Assembly: GCF_029714185.1 (NCBI RefSeq)
Contig: NZ_CP121671.1
Location: 4,092,001-4,156,000 of the forward strand
Direction of reading: 5' to 3'
DNA: 64,000 nucleotides
DNA from: Halobacillus naozhouensis
Lineage (GTDB): Bacteria > Bacillota > Bacilli > Bacillales > Halobacillaceae
This document shows, in pieces, positions 1-10,013 of this stretch (position 1 is the stretch's first letter; each line of letters opens with the position of its first letter). The translations under genes and the position numbers were made by a program. The notes below the pieces were generated by a model that was not told the DNA's origin, ran no database searches, and saw only the letters and a list, made by a program, of their open reading frames with translations.

Positions 1-1824
1 GTCGTTCACAACATCTGCAATCGTAGTAATAAGTTTGATTACCTTCTTGGCAAAATAGTAACTTGGGGCTGCTTTCGCGGCAAAAATAAATGTTCTAGGT
101 GTCATTTCAAAGGATGGATTTGATTTTAATTCATGGTAAAGGTACATAATGTGCAGGGCATTTAACAGTTGGCGTTTATACCCATGGAGCCGTTTAATAT
201 GGACATCAAACATAGATTGCGTGTCAACGGTAATATCTGTAACATCCTTAATAAATGCAGCCAACTGCTGTTTATTTTGCTGTTTAACCTTTCCTAATTG
301 ATCTAAAAAAGCTGAGTCGTCTTTCTTTGCCAGCAAATCTTGTAACCGTTCCGGCTGAGTGATCCAATGGTCTCCTATTGCTTCCGTGATCTGGTCAGCT
401 AACGGTTGATTCGTATGCACGAGCCAGCGCCGATGAGTGATACCGTTGGTTTTATTAGTAAAACGTTTCGGAAAAACATCGTAGAACTTTTTCATTTCCC
501 GTGATTTTAGGATCTCGGTGTGCAATTTTGCCACACCATTGACGCTGTGGCTCCCCACAATCGCCAAATGAGCCATCTTCACCTGACCGTCAGCTATGAT
601 CGCAAGCTGCGCAATTCGGTCAAAGTCACCTGGACCCTGTTTCCAAAGGCTTTGGCAAAAACGCTCGTTGATTTCTTCGATAATCATATAGAGCCTTGGA
701 AGGAGCTCACGTACTAAGCCGATCGGCCACGTCTCCAGCGCTTCACGGAGTGTAGTATGGTTCGTATAAGACACCGACGATTGTGTGATCTCCCAAGCGT
801 CTTCCCAGCTCATTCCTCTTTCGTCGATTAGGGCACGCATCAATTCAGGAATGACGAGGACAGGATGCGTATCATTAATATGAAGAGCTATTTTTTCAGG
901 AAAGGAAGACAATGGAAGCTCCATGCGTTCAAAGGAACGAAGCACACTTTGTACACCAGCTGAAACGAGAAAATACTCCTGCTTCAATCGCAGTCTCTTC
1001 CCCTCTTCATGGGAATCATCAGGATAAAGGAAATCAGAGGTTTCTTCTAAAGACCGCTTATGTGTAAGGTAGTTACCAGACATACTCTGCTTATAAGCCA
1101 AAGCTAGGGTATCATCCTGTGTCGCTTCAGCTGACCACAGCCGAAGTGTATGAACGGTTTCATTTTGATAGCCGACTACAGGCACGTCATACGGCACAGC
1201 TCTCACTTGTTCATAGTTCTTGTGCTCAAAAGTCAACTGGCCCTCAGGAGTCACCCCCGTATCTACATACCCGCCAAATCGAACTTCAACAGCATCTTCA
1301 GGACGGCGAACTTCCCAGACATAAGGTTCAGAAAGCCATGGGTCAGGCAGTTCTACTTGATAACCATCGATCAGTTTTTGATCAAACATGCCATATCTGT
1401 AGCGGATTCCATGGCCATGACCGGGCAGCCCCACGGAAGCTAAAGAGTCCAGAAAGCACGCAGCTAATCTCCCGAGCCCGCCATTACCAAGGCCTGCATC
1501 ATTTTCTACCTCTTCAAGATCTGCCAGAGAAAACCCTAAATCTGTCAACCCTTCTCTTACGATTGAAAGCATCTGCAAATTTAGCAGATTGTTGCCTAGC
1601 AGACGCCCTATTAGAAACTCCATCGAAAAGTAATAGACTTGCTTCGGTTGTTCTTTTTCGTATTGCTGATTCGTCTGCAGCCAATTTTTGTTGATATGAT
1701 CTTTAACTAACGCACCAAGGGATCGATACGCATCTTGTTCTGTCGCTGTTTCTACTTCTTTCCCGATTGTTGTTCTTAGCTTTTCAGAAAAGGCCTGTAT
1801 GAACTCCTCTTTGCTGTTAAACAT
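1..1824 (-). CDS. glgP: Glycogen phosphorylase, 3' end outside window
   Basis: Releases glucose-1-phosphate from glycogen by phosphorolysis, using PLP. The minus-strand frame from an ATG at 1822-1824 stays open to base 1, giving 608 codons of a protein normally about 800 residues, so the C-terminal part with the PLP lysine is missing. Visible family sequence includes YYFSMEFLIGRLLGNN near residue 70 and the motif NDAGLGNGGLGRLAACFLDS near residue 110. The last visible codons read AKKVIKLITTIADVVND, which matches the conserved region before the PLP site. It is the last gene of the glg operon, 24 bases after glgA, with GAGGATGCG before the start. Long open frames on the opposite strand here are shadows. 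Confidence 0.95.
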   Translation of the reverse strand, partial: MFNSKEEFIQAFSEKLRTTIGKEVETATEQDAYRSLGALVKDHINKNWLQTNQQYEKEQPKQVYYFSMEFLIGRLLGNNLLNLQMLSIVREGLTDLGFSLADLEEVENDAGLGNGGLGRLAACFLDSLASVGLPGHGHGIRYRYGMFDQKLIDGYQVELPDPWLSEPYVWEVRRPEDAVEVRFGGYVDTGVTPEGQLTFEHKNYEQVRAVPYDVPVVGYQNETVHTLRLWSAEATQDDTLALAYKQSMSGNYLTHKRSLEETSDFLYPDDSHEEGKRLRLKQEYFLVSAGVQSVLRSFERMELPLSSFPEKIALHINDTHPVLVIPELMRALIDERGMSWEDAWEITQSSVSYTNHTTLREALETWPIGLVRELLPRLYMIIEEINERFCQSLWKQGPGDFDRIAQLAIIADGQVKMAHLAIVGSHSVNGVAKLHTEILKSREMKKFYDVFPKRFTNKTNGITHRRWLVHTNQPLADQITEAIGDHWITQPERLQDLLAKKDDSAFLDQLGKVKQQNKQQLAAFIKDVTDITVDTQSMFDVHIKRLHGYKRQLLNALHIMYLYHELKSNPSFEMTPRTFIFAAKAAPSYYFAKKVIKLITTIADVVND

Positions 1825-1848
1825 ATCGCATCCTCCATTCGTTCACTG

Positions 1849-3279
1849 CTATTGAAACGTCGACTCATACACCTCACTATATCGACGTGCTGAATGTTTC
1901 CACGGGAATTGAGTTTTTACCATATTTTTCACTAACTTTTTCCACCCGTCCTCTTCATGGTAAAGCTCAAGCGCACGGCGGATCGTAAACAGCATGTCGT
2001 GCGCATTATAATTTGTAAAGGTGAATCCGTTCCCCTCTTCTGTTTGTTCATTAAACGGCTGGACCGTGTCTACGAGTCCACCCGTTTCCCGGACAATCGG
2101 TGCAGCTAAATAGCGCAATGCAATTAACTGACCTATCCCGCACGGTTCGAAGCGGGAAGGCATAAGGAACATATCACTCGCAGCATACACCTGCCTGGAT
2201 AGTGACTCGTTAAACATAATATTCGCAGATACCTTTTCTGGATACTTTACCTGCGCCCACTCAAACATTTTTTCATAATCTTGTTCACCTGTACCAAGAA
2301 GCACTAATTGAATATCCTCATGATATAAAAGCTCGTCCATGACTCTGGCAACAAGGTCAAAACCTTTTTGCTCAACAAGCCTGGAAACAATCCCTATCAT
2401 AGGGACATCCTTTCTTACAGGCAATTGCAGCTGTTCTTGCAACCACATTTTATTTTGGAACTTTTTCACTAATGAACTGCGAAATGGAAAGGCTAGAGAT
2501 TCATCACTTAGCGGATTGTAATCTTTTGTATTGATCCCATTTACAATTCCCGCTAATCGATCCGATTGTTTTCTAAGCACTCCGTCTAAGTTTTCCCCAT
2601 AATAAGGAGTTTGAATCTCTTTTGCATAAGTTTCACTTACTGTTGTGATCGCATCCGCGTAATTCAAGGCTCCCTTCATAAAATTGATATCCCCGAAAAA
2701 CTCTAATCGATCTTCTGTCATCATCTGTTCGTCCAAATCCATTAAATCGTGGAGTACTGAATCCGCAAAGATCCCCTGATACTTCAAATTATGAATCGTA
2801 AACACCGTTTTCATACCGTTTAATGCTTCATCAGCTTGATAATGAGTATGCAGAAACACAGGAATCAAGCCTGTCTGCCAATCGTGACAATGCAAAATAT
2901 CAGGACGCCATTCGATCGTTCGTACCATCTCAAGCACTGCTTTATTAAAAAATACAAACCGCTCTGCTTCATCTTCATACCCATATAAATTGGAGCGTTT
3001 AAAATAATATTCATTATCGATGAAGTACACAGGGATCCCATCATATTCCAGATACTCTACCCCCGCATACTGATTCCTCCAGCCAATCTGGACATTCAGC
3101 TTATGTAATAATGTCAGCTGATCCTTCCACTCGTCGTTCATTTCTTCATATTTAGGCAGAACAACCCGGACTTGATGCCCCTGCTCTACTAGAGCCTGAG
3201 GCAGAGACCCAAGTACATCTGCCAGACCACCTGTTTTAATAAAAGGCGTACACTCTGATCCAACCATTAACACGTTCAC
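1849..3279 (-). CDS. glgA: Glycogen synthase, ADP-glucose type (GT5)
   Basis: Transfers glucose from ADP-glucose to the non-reducing end of alpha-1,4-glucan. The product is 476 residues, normal for bacterial GlgA. The ADP-glucose binding motif KTGGLADV lies at residues 15-22, and the GT5 C-terminal motif SRFEPCGIGQ lies in the last quarter. The start is GTG at 3279, preceded by GAGG about ten bases upstream. It sits between glgD and glgP, all on the minus strand with short gaps, and is almost certainly co-transcribed. Confidence 0.97.
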   Translation of the reverse strand: MNVLMVGSECTPFIKTGGLADVLGSLPQALVEQGHQVRVVLPKYEEMNDEWKDQLTLLHKLNVQIGWRNQYAGVEYLEYDGIPVYFIDNEYYFKRSNLYGYEDEAERFVFFNKAVLEMVRTIEWRPDILHCHDWQTGLIPVFLHTHYQADEALNGMKTVFTIHNLKYQGIFADSVLHDLMDLDEQMMTEDRLEFFGDINFMKGALNYADAITTVSETYAKEIQTPYYGENLDGVLRKQSDRLAGIVNGINTKDYNPLSDESLAFPFRSSLVKKFQNKMWLQEQLQLPVRKDVPMIGIVSRLVEQKGFDLVARVMDELLYHEDIQLVLLGTGEQDYEKMFEWAQVKYPEKVSANIMFNESLSRQVYAASDMFLMPSRFEPCGIGQLIALRYLAAPIVRETGGLVDTVQPFNEQTEEGNGFTFTNYNAHDMLFTIRRALELYHEEDGWKKLVKNMVKTQFPWKHSARRYSEVYESTFQ

Positions 3280-3362
3280 CTATGATCCACTCCTCTATTT
3301 TCGCTATTATGTAAAAGGGGAACTGCCAGAATAGTAGCTTCAGACAGTTCCCTCCCGGAAAT

Positions 3363-4469
3363 CTACATGGTTTTACGTTTCGCTAACACAAAGGGCTTTT
3401 CTGGGGCACCAATTAACGTACGTCCCTGCGAGATTTTGCAATCCTTATCTAAAATAACATTTTCAAGCACTGCGCCACTTCCAATTTCACAGCGCTGCAT
3501 AATGATTGAATTTTTCACAACAGCCCCTTCTCCTACCTTAACTCCTCGGAATAGAATACTGTCTTCTACCTCACCATCTACTAAACATCCATTTGCCACA
3601 AGCGTATTTGTAACATGTGAATTCGGTGAATACTTCGCAGGGGCCTCGTTTTTCACTTTTGTAAAAATCGGGGAATCTTCTTTAAATAATTCACTATGGT
3701 TCGCTTCGTTAAGTAGGTTCGCACTGTGGCGATAATAGCTCTCAACAGAGTTGATCAGCGCATGAACACCATTATACTCATAGCCATGAATATGAATATC
3801 AGGAAGCTTTGCCTTGATTCCATCCAGAAAAAAATGTGAGCTGCCGTGTGCAATCCCCTCTTCAATCAACTTGTGCAGGAAGTTTTTATCGATCACATAC
3901 ATATCCATGTACACATTGGTATTCTGTTTATCATTATGGATAGCGGTAACCCTTTGGTTTCCATCAAAGTTGAGCTTATGAGCGAAATTATGTTCCGGAT
4001 ATAGCTCTTCTACACTTTTATAAATGACCGTCACATCAGCATTCGATTCTTTATGAGCCTCCAGAACATCTTGATAATTGATGTTACATATATTCTGTGA
4101 TCCAGATACTAGAATGTAGTCCGCGTAAGTGCGATGAATAAAATCAATATTATTATGAAAATGCTGAAGATCACCGCGGGAAATATCAGTCGGGTCGTTC
4201 CAATCTGGTGGCAAAATAAACAATCCCCCACGCTTACGATCTAATTCCCATGCCTTCCCCTGTTCCAAGTGGTCCATTAAAGAACGATATTTGCGTCGAG
4301 TGAATACAGCTACCGACTCAATCCGTGAATTCGTCATATTTGAAATGGCAAAGTCAATCATTCGATAACGCCCCGCAAAGGGAACCGCTGCTCCACACCT
4401 GAAATAAGTGAGCTCCTCAAGTACATCTTGTTCATGATCTAAATTAATAATGCCGGCCATACGATCCAT
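3363..4469 (-). CDS. glgD: GlgD, regulatory subunit of glucose-1-phosphate adenylyltransferase
   Basis: Non-catalytic partner of GlgC in the Bacillus-type heteromeric ADP-glucose pyrophosphorylase. The ATG at 4469 (MDRMAGIINLD) is chosen because AAGGAGGA lies seven bases upstream; the open frame runs 21 codons further into glgC, but without a ribosome site. The 368-residue product has a nucleotidyltransferase-like fold (FAGRYRMIDFAISNM near residue 35) and C-terminal left-handed helix repeats. It lacks the GGxGTRLxxLT nucleotide-binding loop present in GlgC, which is how the two subunits differ in this family. Confidence 0.93.
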   Translation of the reverse strand: MDRMAGIINLDHEQDVLEELTYFRCGAAVPFAGRYRMIDFAISNMTNSRIESVAVFTRRKYRSLMDHLEQGKAWELDRKRGGLFILPPDWNDPTDISRGDLQHFHNNIDFIHRTYADYILVSGSQNICNINYQDVLEAHKESNADVTVIYKSVEELYPEHNFAHKLNFDGNQRVTAIHNDKQNTNVYMDMYVIDKNFLHKLIEEGIAHGSSHFFLDGIKAKLPDIHIHGYEYNGVHALINSVESYYRHSANLLNEANHSELFKEDSPIFTKVKNEAPAKYSPNSHVTNTLVANGCLVDGEVEDSILFRGVKVGEGAVVKNSIIMQRCEIGSGAVLENVILDKDCKISQGRTLIGAPEKPFVLAKRKTM

Positions 4470-4482
4470 GAGATTCTCCTCC

Positions 4483-5643
4483 TTAATTATTGGCTGCATA
4501 ACTGGTTGCCATGACACTCCCTTCATCTGCAATTAACGTGATATCACTTTCAGGGGATGGGTTTCCGATTACAGCATTATCCTCAATCACACTGCCCTCT
4601 GAAATAATAGACCGATAGATTTTTACATTTTTACCGATTTTCACATTAGGCATAATCACTGAATCTTTGACAATCGATCCTTCATTCACATGTACTCCGT
4701 AAAATATAACCGACATTTCGACCTGGCCATAAATGCGACAGCCTTCATTGATCAAAGCTCCGCGCACTGAAGCCGCAGGAGATATATATTGGGCAGGCTG
4801 GTTGGGGTTCTTTGAGTAAATTCTCCACGTTTGGTCACTCAAATTGAGCTCAGGATTTGATTTTAGAAGATCCATATTGGCTTCCCACAAGCTTTCGACT
4901 GTACCAACATCTTTCCAATACCCTTCAAATGTATAGGCCATTAACCTCTTCTGATCAGCAAGCAACGCAGGGATAATATCTTTTCCAAAATCGTGAGAGG
5001 AATGACTTTTCTCCTCATCCTCGATCAGATACTTTTTCAAAACTTCCCAGCGAAAAATGTACACTCCCATGGAAGCGAGGTTGCTCATCGGATACTCCGG
5101 CTTCTCATCAAACTCTGTAATCCGCCCCTGGCCATCTGTATTCATAATGCCGAAGCGGCTGGCTTCATTCCAGGGTACTTCAATGACAGAGATGGTCGCA
5201 TCCGCTCCACTGCCACGATGGTAGTCAAGTAATTCTCCATAATCCATTTTATAAATATGATCCCCGGACAGGATCAGGACGTGTTCAGGTTCATATTGAT
5301 TTAAAAAATCGAGATTCCGATAGATGGCATTGGCTGTTCCGGTGTACCAGCCGCCTCCCCCTGACCGCATATATGGAGGAAGAACCGACACTCCTCCATA
5401 TTTTCGATCCAAATCCCAGGATGAGCCGATTCCAATATAATTATTTAATATTAGCGGCTCATATTGCGTCAGGACCCCAACGGTATCGATTCCAGAATTG
5501 GTACAGTTGCTTAATGGAAAATCGATAATTCGGTACTTGCCTCCGAAATAAACGGCAGGCTTAGCGATTTTCTTCGTGAGTGATTTTAACCTTGTACCTT
5601 GACCACCAGCTAATAGCATAGCTACGCATTCTTTACCTTGCAT
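4483..5643 (-). CDS. glgC: Glucose-1-phosphate adenylyltransferase, catalytic subunit
   Basis: Makes ADP-glucose from ATP and glucose-1-phosphate, the committed step of glycogen synthesis. The 386-residue product begins MQGKECVAMLLAGGQGTRLK, containing the GGxGTRL pyrophosphorylase loop. YRIIDFPLSNC follows, and SGDHIYKMDY near residue 120 is the metal and sugar-phosphate region. The C-terminal third has hexapeptide repeats (IGKNVKIYRSIISEGSVI). GGAGGATACCC precedes the ATG. The start overlaps the end of glgB by 11 bases, suggesting translational coupling. Confidence 0.97.
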   Translation of the reverse strand: MQGKECVAMLLAGGQGTRLKSLTKKIAKPAVYFGGKYRIIDFPLSNCTNSGIDTVGVLTQYEPLILNNYIGIGSSWDLDRKYGGVSVLPPYMRSGGGGWYTGTANAIYRNLDFLNQYEPEHVLILSGDHIYKMDYGELLDYHRGSGADATISVIEVPWNEASRFGIMNTDGQGRITEFDEKPEYPMSNLASMGVYIFRWEVLKKYLIEDEEKSHSSHDFGKDIIPALLADQKRLMAYTFEGYWKDVGTVESLWEANMDLLKSNPELNLSDQTWRIYSKNPNQPAQYISPAASVRGALINEGCRIYGQVEMSVIFYGVHVNEGSIVKDSVIMPNVKIGKNVKIYRSIISEGSVIEDNAVIGNPSPESDITLIADEGSVMATSYAANN

Positions 5644-7552
5644 GGGTATCCTCCTTTGATTTCGATATACATTTTAGAAAACTTACAGCTAATGGCGGGA
5701 TCCTCATGTGAATGTGATAATCCTGCCCTTGCCACGACTGCTTTGTCGTTTCAAGCTTAAGGCCATTCGTTTGTCCTGATCCTCCGAAATGGATTGCATC
5801 ACTTGAGAAGATCTCTTTATACGTACCATTTTCCGGCACCCCTACTTTATAATCGTGATACACTTCTGGAGTAAAATTACAAACAACCACAAGCTGATCA
5901 TTGGGCGATCGGCTGTTGCGGACAAAAGATAGAATACTTTGCTCAGTATTGTGCGGATCTATCCAGGAGAATCCCTCCTGCTCATGATCAAGTTCCCAAA
6001 GAGCAGGCATTTCCTGATACAACTGATGCAGTTGCTTCATATAATTGAAAATAGACTTATGTGATTCATAATCCAAAAGTTCCCAGTCCAGGTCATCCAT
6101 ATCCTTCCATTCATCAAATTGCGCGAATTCACTCCCCATGAACAGCAGCTTTTTGCCTGGATGGGCGTACATATAAGCAAGAAATAAGCGCAGGTTGGCG
6201 AACTTCTGCCAATAGTCGCCCGGCATTTTATTAAGCAGCGACTTCTTCCCATGAACTACCTCATCATGGGAGATAGGGAGTACAAAGTTCTCTGAAAAGG
6301 CATAATAAAGCGAGAAGGTCATTAAATGATGATGATGCTTTCGGTGAATCGGATCCAACTGCATATATTGAAGCATGTCATTCATCCAGCCCATATTCCA
6401 CTTATAATTGAACCCGAGTCCCCCTGTGTATGTAGGTGCGCTAACAAGCGGCCACGATGTAGATTCCTCCGCCATCATCAACACATGGGGAACCTCATCA
6501 AAGATGGCTTCATTCATTTTTTTCAGGAATTCGACCGCCTCCAAATTCTCTCTTCCTCCATATTCATTAACTTCCCATTCGCCGTCTTCTTTGCCAAAGT
6601 CCAGGTACAACATGCTGGCTACTGCATCAACTCTCAAACCATCCAGATGAAATTCTTTCAACCAATAAATAGCATTTGAGATGAGAAAACTCTGAACCTC
6701 ATTTCTGGCAAAATCAAACGTCAATGTTCCCCACTGAGGCTTTTCTGCCTTTTTCACATCAGCATATTCATACAAAGCTTCGCCATCAAACCGCCTTAGC
6801 CCGTGCTGATCTTTGCAAAAGTGCCCAGGCACCCAATCAAGAATCACCCCGATTCCATGTGCATGACACTGGTCCACGAAATACCGGAAATCATCCGGCG
6901 TCCCATACCTTGAAGTGACAGCATAGTAACCAGTAGCCTGGTAGCCCCAGGAGCGATCAAATGGATGCTCTGTCAAAGGTAAAAGCTCAATGTGCGTGTA
7001 CCCAAGCTCCTTCACATAAGGAATCACCATCTCTGCATAATCACGATAATTGTAGTAAATCTCCGTCTCAATATTTTTCCATGATCCTAGGTGAAGCTCA
7101 TAGATAGACAAGGGAGATTCATAGACATTCATCCCTTCCCGCCGCTTCATCCATTGCTCGTCGTTCCAATGATAAGCACCAAGAGGATGCACAACCGATG
7201 CTGTACGAGGACGAAGCTCACTTGCAAAGGCATAAGGGTCTGCCTTTAACTGTAAATGCCCGTGAGCTGTTAAAATCTCATACTTATACAGGGTGCCTTT
7301 GGTTAACTCAGGAATAAACAAACACCATAATCCGTTATCATTCAGCTTTTCCATGGGATGCCGTCTGCCATCCCACTCATTAAACATCCCTACGACACTT
7401 ATCTTTTCAGCATTCGGGGCCCATACCATGAAGCGGACGCCCTGCTTTCCTCCTACTGTCATCAGATGTGCACCGAGGAGCTGATAGCTATAACGAAGAT
7501 TTCCTTGATGAAACAAATACATATCATGATCAATAGCTGTTTCGTCTACCAC
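5633..7552 (-). CDS. glgB: 1,4-alpha-glucan branching enzyme (GH13)
   Basis: Introduces alpha-1,6 branches into glycogen. The 639-residue product has an N-terminal CBM48-like module (RFMVWAPNAEKISVVGMFNEW), a GH13 barrel with the nucleophile region LDGLRVDAVASMLY and the acid/base region VLMMAEESTSWP, and a C-terminal beta domain. The start is GTG at 7552, preceded by GGGGAGTGAAGAT. It is the first gene of the minus-strand glg operon. The 196 bases upstream to 7748 should hold the operon promoter: on the minus strand a TTGACA near 7670 and a TATAGT near 7612 are visible, but they are not spaced as one promoter. Confidence 0.96.
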   Translation of the reverse strand: MVDETAIDHDMYLFHQGNLRYSYQLLGAHLMTVGGKQGVRFMVWAPNAEKISVVGMFNEWDGRRHPMEKLNDNGLWCLFIPELTKGTLYKYEILTAHGHLQLKADPYAFASELRPRTASVVHPLGAYHWNDEQWMKRREGMNVYESPLSIYELHLGSWKNIETEIYYNYRDYAEMVIPYVKELGYTHIELLPLTEHPFDRSWGYQATGYYAVTSRYGTPDDFRYFVDQCHAHGIGVILDWVPGHFCKDQHGLRRFDGEALYEYADVKKAEKPQWGTLTFDFARNEVQSFLISNAIYWLKEFHLDGLRVDAVASMLYLDFGKEDGEWEVNEYGGRENLEAVEFLKKMNEAIFDEVPHVLMMAEESTSWPLVSAPTYTGGLGFNYKWNMGWMNDMLQYMQLDPIHRKHHHHLMTFSLYYAFSENFVLPISHDEVVHGKKSLLNKMPGDYWQKFANLRLFLAYMYAHPGKKLLFMGSEFAQFDEWKDMDDLDWELLDYESHKSIFNYMKQLHQLYQEMPALWELDHEQEGFSWIDPHNTEQSILSFVRNSRSPNDQLVVVCNFTPEVYHDYKVGVPENGTYKEIFSSDAIHFGGSGQTNGLKLETTKQSWQGQDYHIHMRIPPLAVSFLKCISKSKEDTHAR

Positions 7553-7697
7553 ATCTTCACTCCCCTATTCATATGCTAGAATTTCGATAACATAACTACT
7601 GTTTTTATGTGTACTATAAGCATAAAAGGTTCTAAGGACGATTACAATTAAATTTTTCAGAAGACTTTGTCAATTTATGATGAATTTTGCCTGACCA

Positions 7698-7737
7698 TAA
7701 AAAAAGTGAGGAAAAAGTCTTTGACTCTTCCTCACTT
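7698..7737 (-). terminator. Rho-independent terminator of the YrhK-like gene
   Basis: A 10-bp stem pairs 7704-7713 with 7728-7737, and a run of T follows on the minus strand. It lies 12 bases past the stop of the minus-strand gene at 7749. Confidence 0.85.
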
Positions 7738-7748
7738 ACACATAACGA

Positions 7749-8060
7749 TTATCGTTTCCTCTCATATTCTTCTTCATAGTGTTTCCTCAGCTGAAAGCGG
7801 TGGAATAAACGAATAGTGGGACGAATTAACATTTGCAGACTTCCTAATACAAATAATGTCACGCCCCAATCCTTTAACGCTTCAAAGTAAAAGAATATAC
7901 TGCCGATTAAGAACCATATGCCAAGCAAGAAATCATTAAGCGTATATAAAATGTCATAACCTTTTTTCACGAACAAATCATGATTCCCCATTTTTATATC
8001 TACATAATCCTGCTTGCTGTCCGTTTGGGCGTTAGCGGTTTGTTCCTTACGTGTTGGCAT
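7749..8060 (-). CDS. YrhK-domain small membrane protein
   Basis: A 103-residue protein with a polar N-terminus and two predicted membrane helices in the second half (FLLGIWFLIGSIFFYF and WGVTLFVLGSLQMLIRPTI), ending in a basic tail. The pattern, especially the GSLQMLIRPTIRL ending, resembles the YrhK family of bacilli, whose function is unknown. The ATG at 8060 is chosen because AAAGGAG lies eight bases upstream; the frame could extend to 8159 without a ribosome site. It is divergent from the monooxygenase gene at 8208. Confidence 0.7.
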   Translation of the reverse strand: MPTRKEQTANAQTDSKQDYVDIKMGNHDLFVKKGYDILYTLNDFLLGIWFLIGSIFFYFEALKDWGVTLFVLGSLQMLIRPTIRLFHRFQLRKHYEEEYERKR

Positions 8061-8207
8061 GGATATCGCTCCTTTTTCTGACCTCTGTGTAGTATTTTTC
8101 CTCATCCACGGCACAATAAACTTTTTAAAAGCAGGATATTTTGAGACTCGAATGTTCATTGATAAGATAAAGTTGTATTCAAGTATTTAAAGAAGGAAGA
8201 TGAAAAC

Positions 8208-9236
8208 ATGTCGGATAAATACGCACAAAATCAAATAGAAAGCACACCGTTTTCCGTGCTCGATCTGGCCCCCATCACTGTTGGAAATACAGCATCTGAC
8301 GCCTATAAAAATACGATCGATCTAGCTCAGCATGTAGAACAATGGGGATTCAACAGATACTGGCTGGCTGAGCATCATAACATGCCGTTTATCGCAAGTT
8401 CTGCCACCTCTGTCATTATTGGACACGTTGCGGCTCATACAACAACAATGCGTATTGGGTCTGGTGGAATTATGCTGCCTAACCATGCTCCTCTTGTTAT
8501 TGCAGAGCAGTTCGGTACATTAGAATCCTTGTTCCCGGGAAGAATTGATCTTGGTCTTGGTCGAGCACCTGGCACAGATCCAGTTACCATCAGGGCTCTA
8601 AGAAGGGATTCTAGAAGCGACGGTCATGATTTTCCTCAACAACTAGAGGAACTGCGTGCTTACTTTGACCCTGAACTGCGGTCTGAAACCAATCGTGTGA
8701 GAGCAGTTCCAGGGGATGGCCTGGATATTCCGATTTGGTTATTAGGTTCAAGTGGTTTCAGCGCACAGCTCTCGGGTCAGCTTGGCCTGCCCTTCTCATT
8801 TGCCAGTCATTTTTCACCAAATAATACAATGGCTGCCCTGGATTTGTATCGTCGCAACTTCACTCCATCAAAAGCGCTCGATGCCCCTTATGCTATGTTA
8901 GGGGTCAATGTAGTAGCGGCAGATACAGATGAGGAAGCTGAATATTTAGCAACTACTCTACAGCAACAATTCTTAAATATCATCCGAAATCGAGAAATAC
9001 CGCTGCAGCCGCCTGTGGAAAACATGGACGAAGTCTGGACGGAGTATGAAAAGGCTTCTCTCCAACAACAATTAGGAGCCACCATTATCGGCAGCAAAGA
9101 AACGGTGAAGCAAAAGCTACAATCGTTTATTGAGGATACAGCAGCAGATGAATTGATGATCACTTCGCAAATCTACGATCACCAGAAACGCCTGCGTTCC
9201 TATGAAATTTTGTCCGAGATTAAGGAGGAATCATAA
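8208..9236 (+). CDS. Luciferase-like monooxygenase (LLM class, MsnO8 type)
   Basis: A 342-residue FMN/F420-fold monooxygenase-like protein. It has the family opening PFSVLDLAPITVG, the segment YWLAEHHNMPFIASS near residue 60, the motif GSGGIMLPNHAPLVIAEQFG near residue 90, and GRIDLGLGRAPGTDP. Substrate cannot be read from the sequence. AAGAAGGAAGATGAAAAC precedes the ATG. The SDR gene begins 3 bases after its stop, so the two form an operon and may act on related substrates. Confidence 0.88.
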   Translation: MSDKYAQNQIESTPFSVLDLAPITVGNTASDAYKNTIDLAQHVEQWGFNRYWLAEHHNMPFIASSATSVIIGHVAAHTTTMRIGSGGIMLPNHAPLVIAEQFGTLESLFPGRIDLGLGRAPGTDPVTIRALRRDSRSDGHDFPQQLEELRAYFDPELRSETNRVRAVPGDGLDIPIWLLGSSGFSAQLSGQLGLPFSFASHFSPNNTMAALDLYRRNFTPSKALDAPYAMLGVNVVAADTDEEAEYLATTLQQQFLNIIRNREIPLQPPVENMDEVWTEYEKASLQQQLGATIIGSKETVKQKLQSFIEDTAADELMITSQIYDHQKRLRSYEILSEIKEES

Positions 9237-9239
9237 TTC

Positions 9240-9956
9240 ATGCAATCACTACAAGGAAAAGTTGCTTTAATTACCGGAGCCGGCCGTGGAATCGGCCGGG
9301 CTACCGCGATCGCGTTAGCGGAAGAAGGTGTACATGTTGGACTGGTGGGACTAACTGAAGCGAATATAGAAAACGTTTCAGCTGAACTTGAACATACCGG
9401 TGTAAAGAGATCCGTAGCCCAGGGGGATGTGTCTGACATTGATTCTGTAAATCAAGCCGTTAGAAAAGTTTCAAGTGAGTTAGGCCCCGTCGACATCCTG
9501 ATTAATAACGCAGGAATTGGTAAATATGGAGGCTTCATGGATTTAAACCCTGAAGAATGGGAAAAAGTGATTCAAGTTAACCTGATGGGAACGTATTATA
9601 TTACAAGAGCTGTTCTGCCAGGTATGGTGGAAAGAAAAAGCGGAGACATTGTTAATATATCTTCTACCTCAGGTCTAAGAGGAACTCCAAATTCAAGTGC
9701 TTATAGTGCGTCAAAATTTGGTATTCTTGGTCTCTCCGAATCGTTAATGCAAGAAGTCAGGAAACATAATATTCGTGTGAACGCGATCACACCAAGTCGC
9801 GTAGTTACCAACTTTTCAGGGCAATATCAAGAACACGAGGACACAGATCACCTTATGCAGCCTGAAGACTTAGCTGAATATATCGTTTCACAGCTCAAAC
9901 TTAACCCGCGGACCTTTGTTAAATCTGCAAGTTTGTGGGCTACGAATCCTTTTTAA
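9240..9956 (+). CDS. Short-chain dehydrogenase/reductase, FabG-like
   Basis: A 238-residue classical SDR. It has the cofactor motif TGAGRGIG at residues 12-19, NNAGIG near residue 90, a catalytic serine in IVNISSTSG, and YSASK near residue 155. The Rossmann fold favours NAD(P)(H). The annotation 3-oxoacyl-(ACP) reductase would be generic; substrate is unknown. AAGGAGGAATCATAATTC before the ATG overlaps the end of the upstream monooxygenase, supporting co-translation. Confidence 0.9.
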   Translation: MQSLQGKVALITGAGRGIGRATAIALAEEGVHVGLVGLTEANIENVSAELEHTGVKRSVAQGDVSDIDSVNQAVRKVSSELGPVDILINNAGIGKYGGFMDLNPEEWEKVIQVNLMGTYYITRAVLPGMVERKSGDIVNISSTSGLRGTPNSSAYSASKFGILGLSESLMQEVRKHNIRVNAITPSRVVTNFSGQYQEHEDTDHLMQPEDLAEYIVSQLKLNPRTFVKSASLWATNPF

Positions 9957-9963
9957 AAAAATA

Positions 9964-10005
9964 AACTCCGTCAAGGCGTCTATAAAGTCGCATTGACGGA
10001 GTTTT
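9964..10005. terminator. Bidirectional terminator between SDR and sugar permease genes
   Basis: An 11-bp perfect stem pairs 9964-9974 with 9993-10003. It has A/T tracts on both sides and lies between two convergent genes. Confidence 0.88.
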
Positions 10006-10013
10006 ATATTAGT

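Noticed and set aside
1119..1694. Open frame on the plus strand, 191 codons
   Set aside because: Lies opposite conserved glgP sequence and has no ribosome site; it is a shadow of the minus-strand gene.
3367..3735. Open frame on the plus strand opposite glgD
   Set aside because: Shadow of a conserved gene, with no ribosome site or family signature.
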